A stretch of 64,000 nucleotides of DNA from Bacteroidales bacterium (GCA_014800685.1 JAAVFQ010000021.1:1-64000), one strand, 5' to 3'. Shown: positions 25,815 through 37,300, counted from the stretch's first letter. The notes: generated by a model from the sequence alone, not told the origin. A program made the numbers and translations.

Positions 25815-26210
25815 TCCCCCCCTTGCTTCCACAACTCCTATAGCATCCACACCTCCCATTACTCCCATACCCCCACACCTCCTATAACTTCCACAACTCT
25901 CCCAATAATTCAATAACTCTCATACCTACGAGATCACACATCGTAGCCATCCGACGGCTCAATCCGGACCTTTCAGGCGATTTACGCCCATACGGATATC
26001 CGTGGGATGCTGTCCAATCACAATCCTGTATTTTCATTCTGATTAAACATAGCAGTTGTTGCCACAAAGTTCGCAATCAAAAATTCTATTCATAAGTCGG
26101 CCTATCTCGGACGGATAATTTTCGAACGAATACCCAAACCACCCACAACTCCCCACAACTAAAATTCAACACTCGCATCCGTCATCAATCCCCAATTCCC
26201 AATAAACTCA

Positions 26211-26245
26211 GAGGGTGAGTCAAAATCAAATTTTGACTCACCCTC
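26211..26245 (-). terminator. Palindromic terminator after rplQ
   Basis: GAGGGTGAGTCAAAATCAAATTTTGACTCACCCTC. Confidence 0.8.
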
Positions 26246-26268
26246 AACTTATCTATGTGTAGTGGATC

Positions 26269-26742
26269 TTACTCTGCCTTTGCTTCTTCTGCAGCAGGAG
26301 CTTCAGCAGCAGGAGCCGCTTTTTTGCTGCGTGAGCGACGAGTTGACTTAGCCTTCTTCTCAGTCTTGCCGGAAAGCATGTTCTCGTTAAAGTCTACGAG
26401 CTCTATAAAACACATTTCGGCATTATCACCCAGACGGTGACCGGTCTTCAGAATGCGAGTGTAACCTCCGGGGCGATCTCCGACCTTCTCAGCTACTGGG
26501 CCGAAAAGTTCCTTGACTGCCTCCTTGTTCTGAAGATAGCTGAATACGAGGCGACGATTCTGCATATCATCCTTCTTCGCACGGGTGATCAGAGGCTCTG
26601 CATACATTCTCAGGGCCTTTGCCTTCGCCAGCGTAGTCGTGATACGCTTGTGAAGAATCAGCGAGATGCACTGGTTCATCAGAAGGGCGTCACGATGTGC
26701 CTTCTTACGGCCAAGGTGGTTGAATTTCTTATTATGTCTCAT
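26269..26742 (-). CDS. rplQ: 50S ribosomal protein L17
   Basis: [42 protein letters not shown]. Confidence 0.97.
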   Translation of the reverse strand: MRHNKKFNHLGRKKAHRDALLMNQCISLILHKRITTTLAKAKALRMYAEPLITRAKKDDMQNRRLVFSYLQNKEAVKELFGPVAEKVGDRPGGYTRILKTGHRLGDNAEMCFIELVDFNENMLSGKTEKKAKSTRRSRSKKAAPAAEAPAAEEAKAE

Positions 26743-26748
26743 CTCTTG

Positions 26749-27747
26749 TTAGTCTTTGTCTAATTTAAAACGTGATATGTCCATCCCGAATGAGAGATTG
26801 TTCTTTGCCAATATCTCATCCAACTCAGTGAGCGACTTCCGACCAAAGTTACGGAATCTGAGCAGGTCATTCTTATTGAAGGCCACAAGCTCGCCAAGTG
26901 TCTCTACTTCTGCGCTCTTGAGGCAATTCAACGCACGAACAGAGAGACCCATGTCTGAAAGCTTGGTCTTCAGAAGTTGACGCATGTGAAGCACTTCTTC
27001 ATCAAACTCATCTCCATCCTCCGTGGTGTCCACCTCCTGAGTAATCTTGTCGTCAGAGAACATCACAAAGTGCTGGATAAGTATCTTCGCTGCCTCCTTC
27101 AGTGCCTCTTTCGGATCTATTGACCCGTCTGTGGTCACTTCTATCGTCAGCTTCTCATAGTCCGTTTTCTGCTCTACACGGAAGTTATCCACCGTGTATT
27201 TCACGTTCTTTATCGGAGTGTAGATAGAGTCAATTGCTATTACGTTCGGGTCTGCACTTCCGATCAGCTCACGATTCTCATCCGCCGGTACCCACCCGCG
27301 GCCATGATTCACCGTAAATTCCATCTGGAAGCTTGAGTCAGGATCCAAATTGCAGATGACCAACTCAGGATTCAGAACCTCAAAACCCGAAAGCACTTTA
27401 CCCAGATCGCCAGCCTTGAACACATCAGTGCCCGATACATTGACTATGGCTTTCTCCTCATCTATGCCCTCTGCAGTCTGCTTGAATCTTACCTGCTTCA
27501 GATTAAGGATTATGTTGGTCACATCCTCCTTGACCCCGGGTATCGTGTCAAGTTCGTGTGCCACTCCATCGATCTTTATGCTATTGATGGCATAGCCCCC
27601 AAGTGAGGACAATAATATGCGACGCAGCGCGTGGCCTACGGTCAATCCATAGCCGGGCTCAAGCGGACGAAACTCGAATTTTCCGAACTTGTCGTCCGAC
27701 TCGAGCATAACCACTTTGTCGGGCTTTTGAAATGCTAATATTGGCAT
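26749..27747 (-). CDS. rpoA: RNA polymerase subunit alpha
   Basis: [25 protein letters not shown]...; alpha-[21 protein letters not shown]. Confidence 0.98.
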   Translation of the reverse strand: MPILAFQKPDKVVMLESDDKFGKFEFRPLEPGYGLTVGHALRRILLSSLGGYAINSIKIDGVAHELDTIPGVKEDVTNIILNLKQVRFKQTAEGIDEEKAIVNVSGTDVFKAGDLGKVLSGFEVLNPELVICNLDPDSSFQMEFTVNHGRGWVPADENRELIGSADPNVIAIDSIYTPIKNVKYTVDNFRVEQKTDYEKLTIEVTTDGSIDPKEALKEAAKILIQHFVMFSDDKITQEVDTTEDGDEFDEEVLHMRQLLKTKLSDMGLSVRALNCLKSAEVETLGELVAFNKNDLLRFRNFGRKSLTELDEILAKNNLSFGMDISRFKLDKD

Positions 27748-27761
27748 GGGTTTACTCTTTA

Positions 27762-28367
27762 TTATTTAGAATACAACTCGACGATCAGCTGCTCCTTGAT
27801 ATTCTCGGGAATGTCAGCACGTACGGGGGTGTGAAGGAATTTTCCTCCCTTGATGCTCTCCTCCCACTCTATCCAGGGATACTTGCTGTGGTTGAAACCT
27901 GCGAGGCAGTCTGCTATCACCTCAAGTGACTTAGACTTCTCACGAACAGCTACAACATCGCCGGGCTTTACCTGATAAGACGGAATATTTACCACCTTTC
28001 CGTTTACGGTGATATGCTTGTGAAGCACGATCTGACGCGCTGCAGGACGGCTCGGTGCCAGACCAAGACGATATACAACGTTGTCAAGACGGCTCTCAAG
28101 AAGCTGAAGAAGCACCTCACCGGTAATGCCCTTGGTGCGGGCCGCCTTCTCGAAAAGATTGCGGAACTGACGCTCAAGTACGCCGTAGGTATATTTGGCT
28201 TTCTGCTTCTCCTTCAACTGCATGCCATACTCCGAAGTCTTGCGACGACGATTCTGACCATGCTGTCCGGGCGGATAGTTCTTCTTCGCCAGGACTTTAT
28301 CCTCACCATAGATTGCCTCGCCGAATTTGCGGGCGATTTTTGTTTTCGGACCTGTGTATCTTGCCAT
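27762..28367 (-). CDS. rpsD: 30S ribosomal protein S4
   Basis: [21 protein letters not shown]...[27 protein letters not shown]. Confidence 0.98.
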   Translation of the reverse strand: MARYTGPKTKIARKFGEAIYGEDKVLAKKNYPPGQHGQNRRRKTSEYGMQLKEKQKAKYTYGVLERQFRNLFEKAARTKGITGEVLLQLLESRLDNVVYRLGLAPSRPAARQIVLHKHITVNGKVVNIPSYQVKPGDVVAVREKSKSLEVIADCLAGFNHSKYPWIEWEESIKGGKFLHTPVRADIPENIKEQLIVELYSK

Positions 28368-28516
28368 TTTGTCGGTTCTATTTTTAAGTGTGGCCTTACG
28401 TCACTCCTTAGCGCAGCCGCGACTGTCGAGAGAAAAGCTTACTGTGACAGTCTATTCGCATTCAGAGCACGTCTCTGCCGACTTGTTTGTTCTTCTATTC
28501 CTCTTTTACGCTCTGA

Positions 28517-28906
28517 TTATACTCTTCTACGCTTAGGAGGACGACATCCGTTGTGAGGAAGCGGAGTTACGTCTACGATCTCCACTACTTCGATGCCGGC
28601 GCCATGCACCGTACGGATTGCACTCTCACGGCCGTTACCCGGTCCCTTTACGTAAGCCTTTACCTTACGGAGTCCAAGATCATACGCCACTTTAGCGCAA
28701 TCCTGGGCTGCCATCTGCGCTGCGTAGGGCGTGTTCTTCTTTGAACCACGGAAGCCCATCTTGCCGGCGCTTGACCAGGAGATAACCTGACCTTCACTGT
28801 TGGCAAGGCATACGATGATGTTGTTGAAAGATGAGTGTACGTGAAGCTGACCCATTGCGTCAACCTTGACGTTTCTCTTCTTTGCTGCGACTGTCTTTTT
28901 TGCCAT
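28517..28906 (-). CDS. rpsK: 30S ribosomal protein S11
   Basis: [43 protein letters not shown]...[15 protein letters not shown]. Confidence 0.98.
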   Translation of the reverse strand: MAKKTVAAKKRNVKVDAMGQLHVHSSFNNIIVCLANSEGQVISWSSAGKMGFRGSKKNTPYAAQMAAQDCAKVAYDLGLRKVKAYVKGPGNGRESAIRTVHGAGIEVVEIVDVTPLPHNGCRPPKRRRV

Positions 28907-28915
28907 ACTTTAATT

Positions 28916-29296
28916 TTATTTAGTAGCTTTCTTCTTGTTAGCAACTGTCTTCTTGCGTCCTTTACGGGTGCGGGCGTTGTTCTTGGTGCTCTGTCCGCGA
29001 ACGGGAAGTCCGATGCGGTGACGGATGCCACGATAGCAGCCGATGTCCATAAGACGCTTGATGTTGAGCTGAATCTCGCTGCGGAGATCACCCTCTACTT
29101 TATACTCAGACTGAATCACCTCACGAACGGCTGCTGCCTGATCGTCTGTCCAGTCCTTTACCTTGATGTCGCGGTCTACTCCCGCTTTCTCTAATATTGT
29201 TTTGGCGGCGCTACGTCCGATTCCGTATATGTACGTCAAGGAAATCTCCCCGCGCTTATTCTGCGGAAGGTCTACGCCGACGATTCTTACTGCCAT
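28916..29296 (-). CDS. rpsM: 30S ribosomal protein S13
   Basis: [35 protein letters not shown]...[22 protein letters not shown]. Confidence 0.98.
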   Translation of the reverse strand: MAVRIVGVDLPQNKRGEISLTYIYGIGRSAAKTILEKAGVDRDIKVKDWTDDQAAAVREVIQSEYKVEGDLRSEIQLNIKRLMDIGCYRGIRHRIGLPVRGQSTKNNARTRKGRKKTVANKKKATK

Positions 29297-29327
29297 ATAT
29301 TTATATTCGTTTTTGCAAGACCCTTAA

Positions 29328-29444
29328 TTAGCCCTGACGTGTTTTAAATTTCGGATTCTTTTTGTTTATTACGTAAAGTCTGCCCTTACGACGAACTATC
29401 TTGCTGTCCGGCGTACGCTTCTTTAACGATGCTCTAACTTTCAT
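29328..29444 (-). CDS. rpmJ: 50S ribosomal protein L36
   Basis: Own translation: [38 protein letters not shown]. Confidence 0.93.
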   Translation of the reverse strand: MKVRASLKKRTPDSKIVRRKGRLYVINKKNPKFKTRQG

Positions 29445-29460
29445 GTCTTGTATCTTTTTT

Positions 29461-29679
29461 TTATTTATATCTGAACGATATTCTTCCCTTGCTCAAATCG
29501 TAAGGTGACATCTCCACTCTTACTCTGTCGCCCGGAAGAATTTTGATATAGTGCATCCTCATCTTCCCTGAGATATGTGCTGTTATCTCATGCCCATTCT
29601 CAAGTTCTACCTTAAACATTGCGTTTGACAATGCTTCGAGGATTACGCCGTCTTGTTCTATTGCAGCCTGTTTTGCCAT
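29461..29679 (-). CDS. infA: Translation initiation factor IF-1
   Basis: [56 protein letters not shown] at 29679. Confidence 0.97.
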   Translation of the reverse strand: MAKQAAIEQDGVILEALSNAMFKVELENGHEITAHISGKMRMHYIKILPGDRVRVEMSPYDLSKGRISFRYK

Positions 29680-29704
29680 GTTCTTTCTTCTGATTTTTGT
29701 GGCA

Positions 29705-30487
29705 TCAGATACTCCGATTGCCAAGCACTTCTTCTATATAACGGAATGTAGTCAACACCTCCGGATCATCTCCATTGATGAGCAGTGTGTGCTCAAAATG
29801 TGCCGAAGGCTTACGATCCTTTGTTCTGCACTGCCAGCCGTCTCGCTCTATGACGATGTTCTTGCTTCCAAGATTGATCATCGGCTCTATGGCAATGCAC
29901 ATACCGTCACGAAGCACGGGGCCAATACCCCTACGCCCGTAATTCGGCACTTCCGGATCCTCGTGCATTGACTGACCTATGCCGTGTCCGCACATTTCGC
30001 GAACTACGCTATAATTGCGGCGTTCGCAATATGTCTGCACTGCATTTCCTATGTCGCCTACGCGTTTTCCGGCTTTCGCTGCCTCTATTCCCTTATAAAG
30101 AGACTCCTTCGTAGTCTTGAGAAGACTCATCACCTCCGGAGCTATCTCCCCTATAGGAAACGTATAGCAACTGTCGCCATGAAAACCATTCAGCTCCACT
30201 ACGCAGTCCGTGCCCACTATGTCGCCCTCCTCAAGCACTCTGTCAGAGGGAAAACCATGCACTACGGTCTCATTTACCTCAATGCACAGTGTGCCCGGAA
30301 ATCCATGATAACCTAAACATGCGGGCGTGCCGCCATTGTCCAGTATATACTCACGGGCTATAGAGTCGAGACGAAGAGTGGTTACTCCGGGACGAGCCCA
30401 TTTGGCCACCTCTCCCAGCGTGCGGCTCACCAGATCGCAGGCCGCCCGCATCTTCTCGATTTCCTCTGCTGTTTTCAGGTATATCAT
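29705..30487 (-). CDS. map: Type I methionyl aminopeptidase
   Basis: [33 protein letters not shown]...[18 protein letters not shown]. Confidence 0.96.
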   Translation of the reverse strand: MIYLKTAEEIEKMRAACDLVSRTLGEVAKWARPGVTTLRLDSIAREYILDNGGTPACLGYHGFPGTLCIEVNETVVHGFPSDRVLEEGDIVGTDCVVELNGFHGDSCYTFPIGEIAPEVMSLLKTTKESLYKGIEAAKAGKRVGDIGNAVQTYCERRNYSVVREMCGHGIGQSMHEDPEVPNYGRRGIGPVLRDGMCIAIEPMINLGSKNIVIERDGWQCRTKDRKPSAHFEHTLLINGDDPEVLTTFRYIEEVLGNRSI

Positions 30488-30509
30488 TCCGCCTGTTTAG
30501 AATATATTC

Positions 30510-31847
30510 TTAGAAAGCGCTATTGCCTGTTGTACGCCCCTTGATACGACCATCCTTCATAAGACCATCGTAATGACGCATCAGAAGATGACCTTCGATG
30601 ATGCGGAGCGTGTCAAGAATAACACCTACGAGAATCAGCAGTGAAGTGCCTCCGAAGAAGGAAGCAAAACTGCGGTTAAGACCACATACAGTCGCTATCG
30701 CCGGAAGTATAGCCACAATTCCGAGGAATATAGATCCGGGAAGTGTGATTCTCGACATGATTGAGTCAAGATATTCTATAGTCGGCTTGCCGGGCTTGAT
30801 GCCGGGAATGAAGCCATTGTTGCGCTTCATATCTTCGGCCATCTGAGCCGGACGCACTGTGATTGCTGTGTAGAAATAGGTGAAGGCAACAATCATGATG
30901 AAGTATACAAGGTTATATACCCATCCGTACATATCCGTCATGGCTCCGAAGAAACCACCCGTGCGGGTGCTGAAGCCGGCAAGTGTGACGGGAATGAACA
31001 TGATTGCCTGCGCGAAGATGATAGGCATCACGCCCGCTGCGTTTACCTTCAGAGGGATGTACTGGCGAGCACCGCCATACTGACGATTGCCCACGATTCT
31101 CTTGGCATACTGCACAGGCACCTTGCGCGTTCCCTGCACGAGAAGCACTGCGCCGGCTATGACTGCAAGTAGAATCACTATCTCCACAAGGAAGATCACC
31201 AATCCACCACCGGCTGAATTCATCAGTCGGCCGGTAAACTCCTGAATGAATGCCTCAGGAAGTCGCGCGATAATACCTATAAGGATGATAAATGAAATAC
31301 CGTTTCCGATACCTTTCTGGTCGATTCTCTCACCGAGCCACATGATGAACATAGACCCGGCTGCAAGTACAATAGTCATGAACACGACGGTCCAGAATCC
31401 CATCTCGACATGGCCACCGGCTGCAGAAACCTGATATTTGAGGTTCATAAGATATGCGGGACCCTGAAGCACAAGTATCAGTACTGTCAGATATCTTGTG
31501 TACTGATTTAGCTTCATGCGGCCGCTTTCACCCTCTCTCTGCATCTTCTGGAATGATGGAAGCACCATGCCCAAAAGCTGAATCACGATAGATGCCGTAA
31601 TGTAAGGCATGATACCGAGGGCGAATATCGAGGCCTGTGAGAATGCACCGCCTGAAAACATGTCAAGCAACTGCATCAAGCCGTCGGAAGTGAAATTCTT
31701 TAATGCCAGCAGATCGTCGGGATTAATTCCCGGCAGAACTACGTAGCATCCGAAACGATAGATTATCACCAGCAGCAGCGTGATGCCGATGCGCTTACGG
31801 AGATCCTCTACGCTCCAGATATTTTTGACTGTCTGTGTAAATCCCAT
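30510..31847 (-). CDS. secY: Preprotein translocase subunit SecY
   Basis: GFTQTVKNIWSVEDLRKRIGITLLLVIIYRFGCYVVLPGI. Confidence 0.98.
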   Translation of the reverse strand: MGFTQTVKNIWSVEDLRKRIGITLLLVIIYRFGCYVVLPGINPDDLLALKNFTSDGLMQLLDMFSGGAFSQASIFALGIMPYITASIVIQLLGMVLPSFQKMQREGESGRMKLNQYTRYLTVLILVLQGPAYLMNLKYQVSAAGGHVEMGFWTVVFMTIVLAAGSMFIMWLGERIDQKGIGNGISFIILIGIIARLPEAFIQEFTGRLMNSAGGGLVIFLVEIVILLAVIAGAVLLVQGTRKVPVQYAKRIVGNRQYGGARQYIPLKVNAAGVMPIIFAQAIMFIPVTLAGFSTRTGGFFGAMTDMYGWVYNLVYFIMIVAFTYFYTAITVRPAQMAEDMKRNNGFIPGIKPGKPTIEYLDSIMSRITLPGSIFLGIVAILPAIATVCGLNRSFASFFGGTSLLILVGVILDTLRIIEGHLLMRHYDGLMKDGRIKGRTTGNSAF

Positions 31848-31853
31848 TGTTTA

Positions 31854-32300
31854 TTATTTTTTTACGATGCTGCCACCAGCTGCCGCGATGGCTTCTTCTG
31901 CCTTCTTGGAGAAAGCATCGGCTTCTACTTCTATTGCCTTGGTAAGGGCACCGTTGCCGAGAATCTTGACAAGACATTTCTTGGGCACAAGACCTGCCTC
32001 ACGCAAATCCGCTACTGAAATGCGCGCTACGTTCTTGGCCTGAGCAAGAGCCTCAAGAGTGTCAAGGTTGACAGCCTTATACTCTACTCTGTTGATATTC
32101 TTGAATCCGAATTTGGGGACACGGCGCTGGAGAGGCATCTGACCACCCTCGAAGCCTATCTTGTGCTTATAACCACTGCGTGATTTAGCACCCTTATGAC
32201 CACGGGTTGAGGTGCCACCGTAGCCGGAACCGGGGCCGCGGCCTACGCGCTTATTCTTCTTATTGCTTCCCTCTGCGGGCTTCAAATTATGTAATTCCAT
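31854..32300 (-). CDS. rplO: 50S ribosomal protein L15
   Basis: MELHNLKPAEGSNKKNKRVGRGPGSGYGGTSTRGHKGAKSRSG. Confidence 0.98.
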   Translation of the reverse strand: MELHNLKPAEGSNKKNKRVGRGPGSGYGGTSTRGHKGAKSRSGYKHKIGFEGGQMPLQRRVPKFGFKNINRVEYKAVNLDTLEALAQAKNVARISVADLREAGLVPKKCLVKILGNGALTKAIEVEADAFSKKAEEAIAAAGGSIVKK

Positions 32301-32315
32301 TGTGTCAGTGCTAAT

Positions 32316-32495
32316 TTAAAGTTTGGTAACTTCTACGAGGTGATGCACCGTCTTTACCATGCCAAGTATAGAGGGGGTATCCTCCTTGACTACGGTGTGG
32401 TTCATCTTTCTGAGCCCGAGGGCGTCAAGAGTGCGCTTCTGAACGGCAGGCGCATTGATGCGGCTTTTTATCTGCTTTATCTGAATCTTTGCCAT
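32316..32495 (-). CDS. rpmD: 50S ribosomal protein L30
   Basis: Own translation: MAKIQIKQIKSRINAPAVQKRTLDALGLRKMNHTVVKEDTPSILGMVKTVHHLVEVTKL*. Confidence 0.95.
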   Translation of the reverse strand: MAKIQIKQIKSRINAPAVQKRTLDALGLRKMNHTVVKEDTPSILGMVKTVHHLVEVTKL

Positions 32496-32504
32496 CGTCT
32501 CTGA

Positions 32505-33026
32505 TTATTTACCGTTAAACACTTTATCTACACTCACACCACGGTTCTGAGCCACCTGAGCGGGTGAACGAAGCTCGTCGAGCGCTGCGATTGTGGCCTT
32601 CACCAGGTTGTGAGGATTTGATGAGCCTTTTGACTTTGCGAGCACGTCGGTGATACCTACTGTCTCGAGAACAGCACGCATTGCACCACCGGCTTTTACT
32701 CCGGTACCCTCAGATGCAGGCTTCAGCATGATGCGTGAACCACCAAACTTAGCAGACTGCTCGTGGGGAATAGTGCCCTTATGGATAGGCACACGGATAA
32801 GGTTCTTCTTGGCTGACTCTACGCCTTTGGCGATGGCAGCGGTCACTTCGTTCGCTTTGCCAAGGCCCCAGCCGATTACACCGTCTTCGTTACCTACCAC
32901 TACTATCGCGGCGAAGCTGAAAGTGCGACCGCCCTTGGTCACTTTGGTAACGCGGTTGATGGCTACCAGACGATCCTTAAGTTCGAGGTCGTTGGTCGAT
33001 TTTACTCGGTTATTTCTCTTTGCCAT
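32505..33026 (-). CDS. rpsE: 30S ribosomal protein S5
   Basis: [39 protein letters not shown]. Confidence 0.98.
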   Translation of the reverse strand: MAKRNNRVKSTNDLELKDRLVAINRVTKVTKGGRTFSFAAIVVVGNEDGVIGWGLGKANEVTAAIAKGVESAKKNLIRVPIHKGTIPHEQSAKFGGSRIMLKPASEGTGVKAGGAMRAVLETVGITDVLAKSKGSSNPHNLVKATIAALDELRSPAQVAQNRGVSVDKVFNGK

Positions 33027-33034
33027 AATTTCTA

Positions 33035-33376
33035 TTAGAATTTGAGGCCTGCTTTGCGGGCTGCATCTGCCAGTGATTTCACTCTGCCGTGGAAGAGATA
33101 TCCGTTACGGTCGAATACCACTTCTGTAATACCCTTTTCGAGGGCTTTCTTGGCAATTTCTTCGCCTACTTTTGCGGACACCTCAGTCTTGGTGCCACCT
33201 TCAAGGCCCTTGGAGGAAGCGGCGCACAGAGTGCGTCCGGCCAGGTCGTCGATGACCTGTACATAGATTCCCTTATTGCTGCGGAAGACGCTCATACGCG
33301 GACGTTCGGCGGTGCCGGACACTTTGCCGCGGATGCGGGTCTTAATCTTATTTCTTCTTGCTATCTTGGATATCAT
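33035..33376 (-). CDS. rplR: 50S ribosomal protein L18
   Basis: [35 protein letters not shown]. Confidence 0.97.
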   Translation of the reverse strand: MISKIARRNKIKTRIRGKVSGTAERPRMSVFRSNKGIYVQVIDDLAGRTLCAASSKGLEGGTKTEVSAKVGEEIAKKALEKGITEVVFDRNGYLFHGRVKSLADAARKAGLKF

Positions 33377-33392
33377 AATGCGCTTAATTCAA

Positions 33393-33947
33393 TTATTTAG
33401 CATTAGCTGACTTACCCGACTTGCGACGAATAATCTCGCCAACAAACTTCACACCCTTGCCTTTGTAGGGCTCCGGCTTGCGGAGTGAGCGAATCTTGGC
33501 ACATACCTGACCAAGAAGCTGCTTGTCTGCCGACTCAAGGATGATAAGCGGGTTTTTATTACGCTCTGATTTTGCCTCTACCTTTATCTCCTTGGGGAGT
33601 TTGATATAGATGGCATGGGAGTATCCCAGTGAGAGTTCGAGAACCTGACCGGTGGCAGTGGCACGATAGCCGACACCGACGAGTTCCATCTCTTTCTTGT
33701 AGCCTTCGCTCACGCCCACTACCATGTTGTGGATAAGCGCGCGATAGAGACCATGCATAGCGCGATGCTCGCGTGCATCATCAGGACGGGTGACGATGAT
33801 ATGTCCGTCCTCTTCAGCTACATTGATATCCGGATTGATTTCCTGTGACAGTTCGCCCTTGGGGCCCTTTACAGTCACTACATTATCTTTGACCTGTACC
33901 GTTACGCCGGCAGGAATCGCGATGGGTGCTTTACCTATTCTTGACAT
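33393..33947 (-). CDS. rplF: 50S ribosomal protein L6
   Basis: MSRIGKAPIAIPAGVTVQVKDNVVTVKGPKGEL...PEPYKGKGVKF. Confidence 0.98.
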   Translation of the reverse strand: MSRIGKAPIAIPAGVTVQVKDNVVTVKGPKGELSQEINPDINVAEEDGHIIVTRPDDAREHRAMHGLYRALIHNMVVGVSEGYKKEMELVGVGYRATATGQVLELSLGYSHAIYIKLPKEIKVEAKSERNKNPLIILESADKQLLGQVCAKIRSLRKPEPYKGKGVKFVGEIIRRKSGKSANAK

Positions 33948-33962
33948 AATTTTTCCTCCCGA

Positions 33963-34361
33963 TTAGTAAACGTAGCATAATACTTCACCGCCGATCTTAC
34001 GCTCTTTGGCTTCCTTATTGGTCATTACGCCCTGTGAAGTGGACAGGATGGCGATACCGAGACCATTGAGCACGCGGGGCATGTCTTTGTATCCGGTATA
34101 CTGACGAAGACCCGGACGAGACACACGATGAAGATTCTTGATGGCATTCACCTTGTCGATCGGGTCATACTTCAGAGCTATCTTGATGATGCCCTGCGGA
34201 GTCTCACCCTCTTCGAATTTGTAGTTCAGGATATAGCCCTGATCGAAGAGAATTTTGGTGATCTCACGTTTCATTTTTGAAGACGGAATTTCCACCACAC
34301 GGTGTCCCGCGTGGATGGCGTTTCGCAGTCTGGTCAAATAATCTGCTATTGGATCAGTCAT
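33963..34361 (-). CDS. rpsH: 30S ribosomal protein S8
   Basis: MTDPIADYLTRLRNAIHAGHRVVEIPSSKMKREI...GLGIAILSTSQGVMTNKEA. Confidence 0.98.
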   Translation of the reverse strand: MTDPIADYLTRLRNAIHAGHRVVEIPSSKMKREITKILFDQGYILNYKFEEGETPQGIIKIALKYDPIDKVNAIKNLHRVSRPGLRQYTGYKDMPRVLNGLGIAILSTSQGVMTNKEAKERKIGGEVLCYVY

Positions 34362-34595
34362 TGTTTTGTTGTTTAAATTGATTCAGAATTTCTGAACAAT
34401 ATTTAATACTCACTAATTTCTTTTAAGTTTGAATCTCAGTGCTGAATTGCAGGCGATAAAAACCGAAAATTCACACTTTGATTCACCGCACCCGGCACTT
34501 CGCAACAATGGCGATTGGGACACCGAAAAGCATCCAACCACCTGATTTGCTGCACTTTGCCGACATTAAGCAAAGGGCCGACTGCTTTCAGTCAA

Positions 34596-34626
34596 CAAAA
34601 TTAGTAAAAATTTTATTGATTTGCAA
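34596..34626 (-). promoter_or_regulatory. Promoter for the rpsH-secY-rpoA part of the superoperon
   Basis: Minus strand TTGC (34626-34623) -19 bp- TAATTTTG (34603-34596). Confidence 0.6.
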
Positions 34627-34709
34627 GCATTTCAGCCGTTTTTAACATTTCCGCCACCCTCAATTTTCAGGCAGCAGAGATGTCGCTTTGAGTGTCGGGG
34701 ATAAAAATT

Positions 34710-34746
34710 GCATTAGCGTGAACTTCATGAAGAGCCACGCTAATGC
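34710..34746 (-). terminator. Hairpin downstream of rpsN
   Basis: GCATTAGCGTG...CACGCTAATGC, 11-bp stem, inside the superoperon. Confidence 0.65.
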
Positions 34747-34759
34747 TAATATTTCGTTG

Positions 34760-35062
34760 TTACCAACTTGCCTTTTTCACGCCGGGGATAAGACCTGCAG
34801 AGGCCATCTCACGGAACTGGATACGGCTGATGCCAAACTGGCGCATGTATCCTTTGGGGCGACCGGTGATTTCGCAGCGGTTGTGAAGACGTACTTTAGA
34901 GGCGTTGCGGGGCAGCTTCTGAAGTTTGGTCAGAGCCTCATAGTCTATATTGCCGTCAGCATCTGCGAGGGCTGCTTTCTTGAGAGCCTCTTTCTTTGCT
35001 GCATATTTGGCAACCATTCTCTGACGCTTCACTTCGCGCGCTTTCATTGATTCTTTTGCCAT
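34760..35062 (-). CDS. rpsN: 30S ribosomal protein S14
   Basis: [38 protein letters not shown]. Confidence 0.97.
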   Translation of the reverse strand: MAKESMKAREVKRQRMVAKYAAKKEALKKAALADADGNIDYEALTKLQKLPRNASKVRLHNRCEITGRPKGYMRQFGISRIQFREMASAGLIPGVKKASW

Positions 35063-35071
35063 AGTCTGCTT

Positions 35072-35611
35072 TTACTTTTTGAAAGGTAAACCAAATTTCT
35101 TCAACAGAGCGAAGCCCTCTTCGTCGGTCTTTGCTGAGGTGACGAAGGTAATGTTCATACCCTGAAGTTTGGGCACGTTGTCGATGTTGATTTCGGGGAA
35201 TATAATCTGCTCGGTAATGCCGAGAGTGTAGTTGCCACGTCCATCGAGCTTAGAGTTGATACCCTTGAAGTCACGGATACGGGGCAGAGCCACGCGCACG
35301 AGTCTCTCAAGGAACTCATACATCTTATCTCTACGCAGAGTCACCATCGCGCCGATGGGCATCTTCTTACGAAGCTTGAAGTTAGAGATATCCTTTCTGG
35401 AGAGTGTGGGCACTGCTTTCTGGCCGGTGATGGCTGTGAGCTCATTAAGAGCGGTCTCAATAAGCTTCTTATCCTGAGTAGCGGCACCGAGACCCTGATT
35501 GATTACAATCTTCTCGAGTTTGGGAACCTGCATTACGGTAGAGTAGTTGAACTCCTTCTGCAGTTCGGGGACGATCTTTTCCTTGTATTCTTTGCTAAGG
35601 GTTGTTGCCAT
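35072..35611 (-). CDS. rplE: 50S ribosomal protein L5
   Basis: [26 protein letters not shown]. Confidence 0.98.
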   Translation of the reverse strand: MATTLSKEYKEKIVPELQKEFNYSTVMQVPKLEKIVINQGLGAATQDKKLIETALNELTAITGQKAVPTLSRKDISNFKLRKKMPIGAMVTLRRDKMYEFLERLVRVALPRIRDFKGINSKLDGRGNYTLGITEQIIFPEINIDNVPKLQGMNITFVTSAKTDEEGFALLKKFGLPFKK

Positions 35612-35931
35612 TACTTAATCTCCTCTCCTGATTTTTTAGAAATACGAACCAATTTGCCTGCCTCGTTGCGCTGACGACCTACACGTGTGGGCTTGCCGGT
35701 CTTCGGGTCGAGCGGATTGAGATTAGAGATATGTACAGGCGCTTCAATTTTCACGATGCCACCCTGGGGATATTTGGCAGTGGGCTTGGTGCTCTTGCTG
35801 ACGATATTCACACCCTCGACGATAGCGCGTGATTTTTTGGGGAATACCTCGAGAACGCGACCGGTCTTGCCTTTATCATCACCGGAGTTCACATATACGG
35901 TATCGCCTTTCTTTATATGCAATTTTGCCAT
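35611..35931 (-). CDS. rplX: 50S ribosomal protein L24
   Basis: [42 protein letters not shown]. Confidence 0.97.
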   Translation of the reverse strand: MAKLHIKKGDTVYVNSGDDKGKTGRVLEVFPKKSRAIVEGVNIVSKSTKPTAKYPQGGIVKIEAPVHISNLNPLDPKTGKPTRVGRQRNEAGKLVRISKKSGEEIK

Positions 35932-35950
35932 TGATAGTCGAATTTAAGTG

Positions 35951-36316
35951 TTAAAGAACTTCGGGAGCGAGCGAAACGATCTTCATGTTAGAGGCACGGA
36001 GCTCACGGGCTACGGGGCCGAAGATACGTGTGCCGCGCAATTCACCGGCATTATTAAGAAGCACGCATGCGTTATCATCAAAACGGATGTAGCTTCCGTC
36101 GGGACGACGGATTTCCTTTTTGGTGCGCACCACTACAGCCTTGGAGACTGTACCCTTCTTCACGTCTGATGAAGGAATAGTGCTTTTTACTGTCACTACA
36201 ATTACGTCGCCCACAGATGCGTAACGACGTCCTGTTCCGCCAAGCACATGGATGCAGAGAGCCTCTTTTGCACCACTATTGTCGGCTACTGTCAATCTGG
36301 ATTCACTCTGTATCAT
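35951..36316 (-). CDS. rplN: 50S ribosomal protein L14
   Basis: [27 protein letters not shown]. Confidence 0.98.
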   Translation of the reverse strand: MIQSESRLTVADNSGAKEALCIHVLGGTGRRYASVGDVIVVTVKSTIPSSDVKKGTVSKAVVVRTKKEIRRPDGSYIRFDDNACVLLNNAGELRGTRIFGPVARELRASNMKIVSLAPEVL

Positions 36317-36318
36317 GA

Positions 36319-36579
36319 TTACTTAACTTTTTCGATGATTTCTACAAGTCTCCATCTCTTGGTCTTGCTCAGAGGACGAGTCTCCATAAGGCGCACGGTG
36401 TCGCCTACTGAACACTCATTATTCTCATCATGAGCGTGATATTTCTTCGTCTTGTTGACGAATTTACCATAGATAGGGTGCTTCTCCTTCCACTTGATTT
36501 CGACAGTGATAGTCTTGTCGCACTTGTTGCTTGAGACAACCCCTATTCTTTCTTTTCTCAAATGTCTTTTCTCTTCCAT
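36319..36579 (-). CDS. rpsQ: 30S ribosomal protein S17
   Basis: [41 protein letters not shown]; internal ATG at 36579 preferred. Confidence 0.96.
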   Translation of the reverse strand: MEEKRHLRKERIGVVSSNKCDKTITVEIKWKEKHPIYGKFVNKTKKYHAHDENNECSVGDTVRLMETRPLSKTKRWRLVEIIEKVK

Positions 36580-36600
36580 TTTTCTCAAATACTTTAGGGA

Positions 36601-36819
36601 TTAGTTTGCAGCAGGAGCTTCAGCCTTGGCGGCGAGTTCCTTCTGACGCAACACAGTCTTCATGCGGGCAATCTCGCGACGATCACGTGTGATCTTAGCG
36701 GGATTATCCACGGGAGAGATCGCGTGCGTTACTTTCAATTCACGATAAGCCTTCTCGGCGGCCTCGATAGAAGCCTTGAGTTCGGGAATGCTTAATTCCT
36801 TGATTTCTTCCTTTTTCAT
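36601..36819 (-). CDS. rpmC: 50S ribosomal protein L29
   Basis: MKKEEIKELSIPELKASIEAAEKAYRELKVTHAISPVDNPAKIT. Confidence 0.95.
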   Translation of the reverse strand: MKKEEIKELSIPELKASIEAAEKAYRELKVTHAISPVDNPAKITRDRREIARMKTVLRQKELAAKAEAPAAN

Positions 36820-36970
36820 GTTAATAATTCGTTATTTTTCCTTTTCCGAAGCTGTCGCCCCGGCAGCCATAGACTACAAGCTGCCCTTCAGCCCAACTAC
36901 CCGCCAAATCGAAAACGCTGGCAGACAGATATTTAGCTTAAAAGCGACTTTATAGTCCACAAACCGGATG

Positions 36971-37001
36971 CAAAATTAATAAAATATTCCAACATACGCA
37001 A
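36971..37001 (-). promoter_or_regulatory. Promoter upstream of rpmC
   Basis: Minus strand TTGC (37001-36998) -19 bp- TAATTTTG (36978-36971). Confidence 0.6.
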
Positions 37002-37260
37002 GGTTTTCAACTTAATTTTCAGCATTTTATTGAAAAATAACATTTTCTACACCTACACACATTGAATCTATTCTGCGTCGGCCTCTGAAAATTGTCATAT
37101 CCTGCATGCCAATCATGAAGTTTCTATCAAACCATCGTTGGAGCACCCGGCTTTTCACTTGATAATTTGTATCCGTCTGAGAAATGCAGTCCTGATTTTT
37201 CAGGACGACATTTTCCGGAATGATACGCTATGCGTTTTATATCACTTATCTTTATAAACC

Positions 37261-37300
37261 TTAGAGGGTGCGTCAAATTTTCATTTGACACACCCTCTAA
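37261..37300 (-). terminator. Palindromic terminator between rplP and rpmC
   Basis: TTAGAGGGTGCGTCAAATTTTCATTTGACACACCCTCTAA. Confidence 0.75.
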
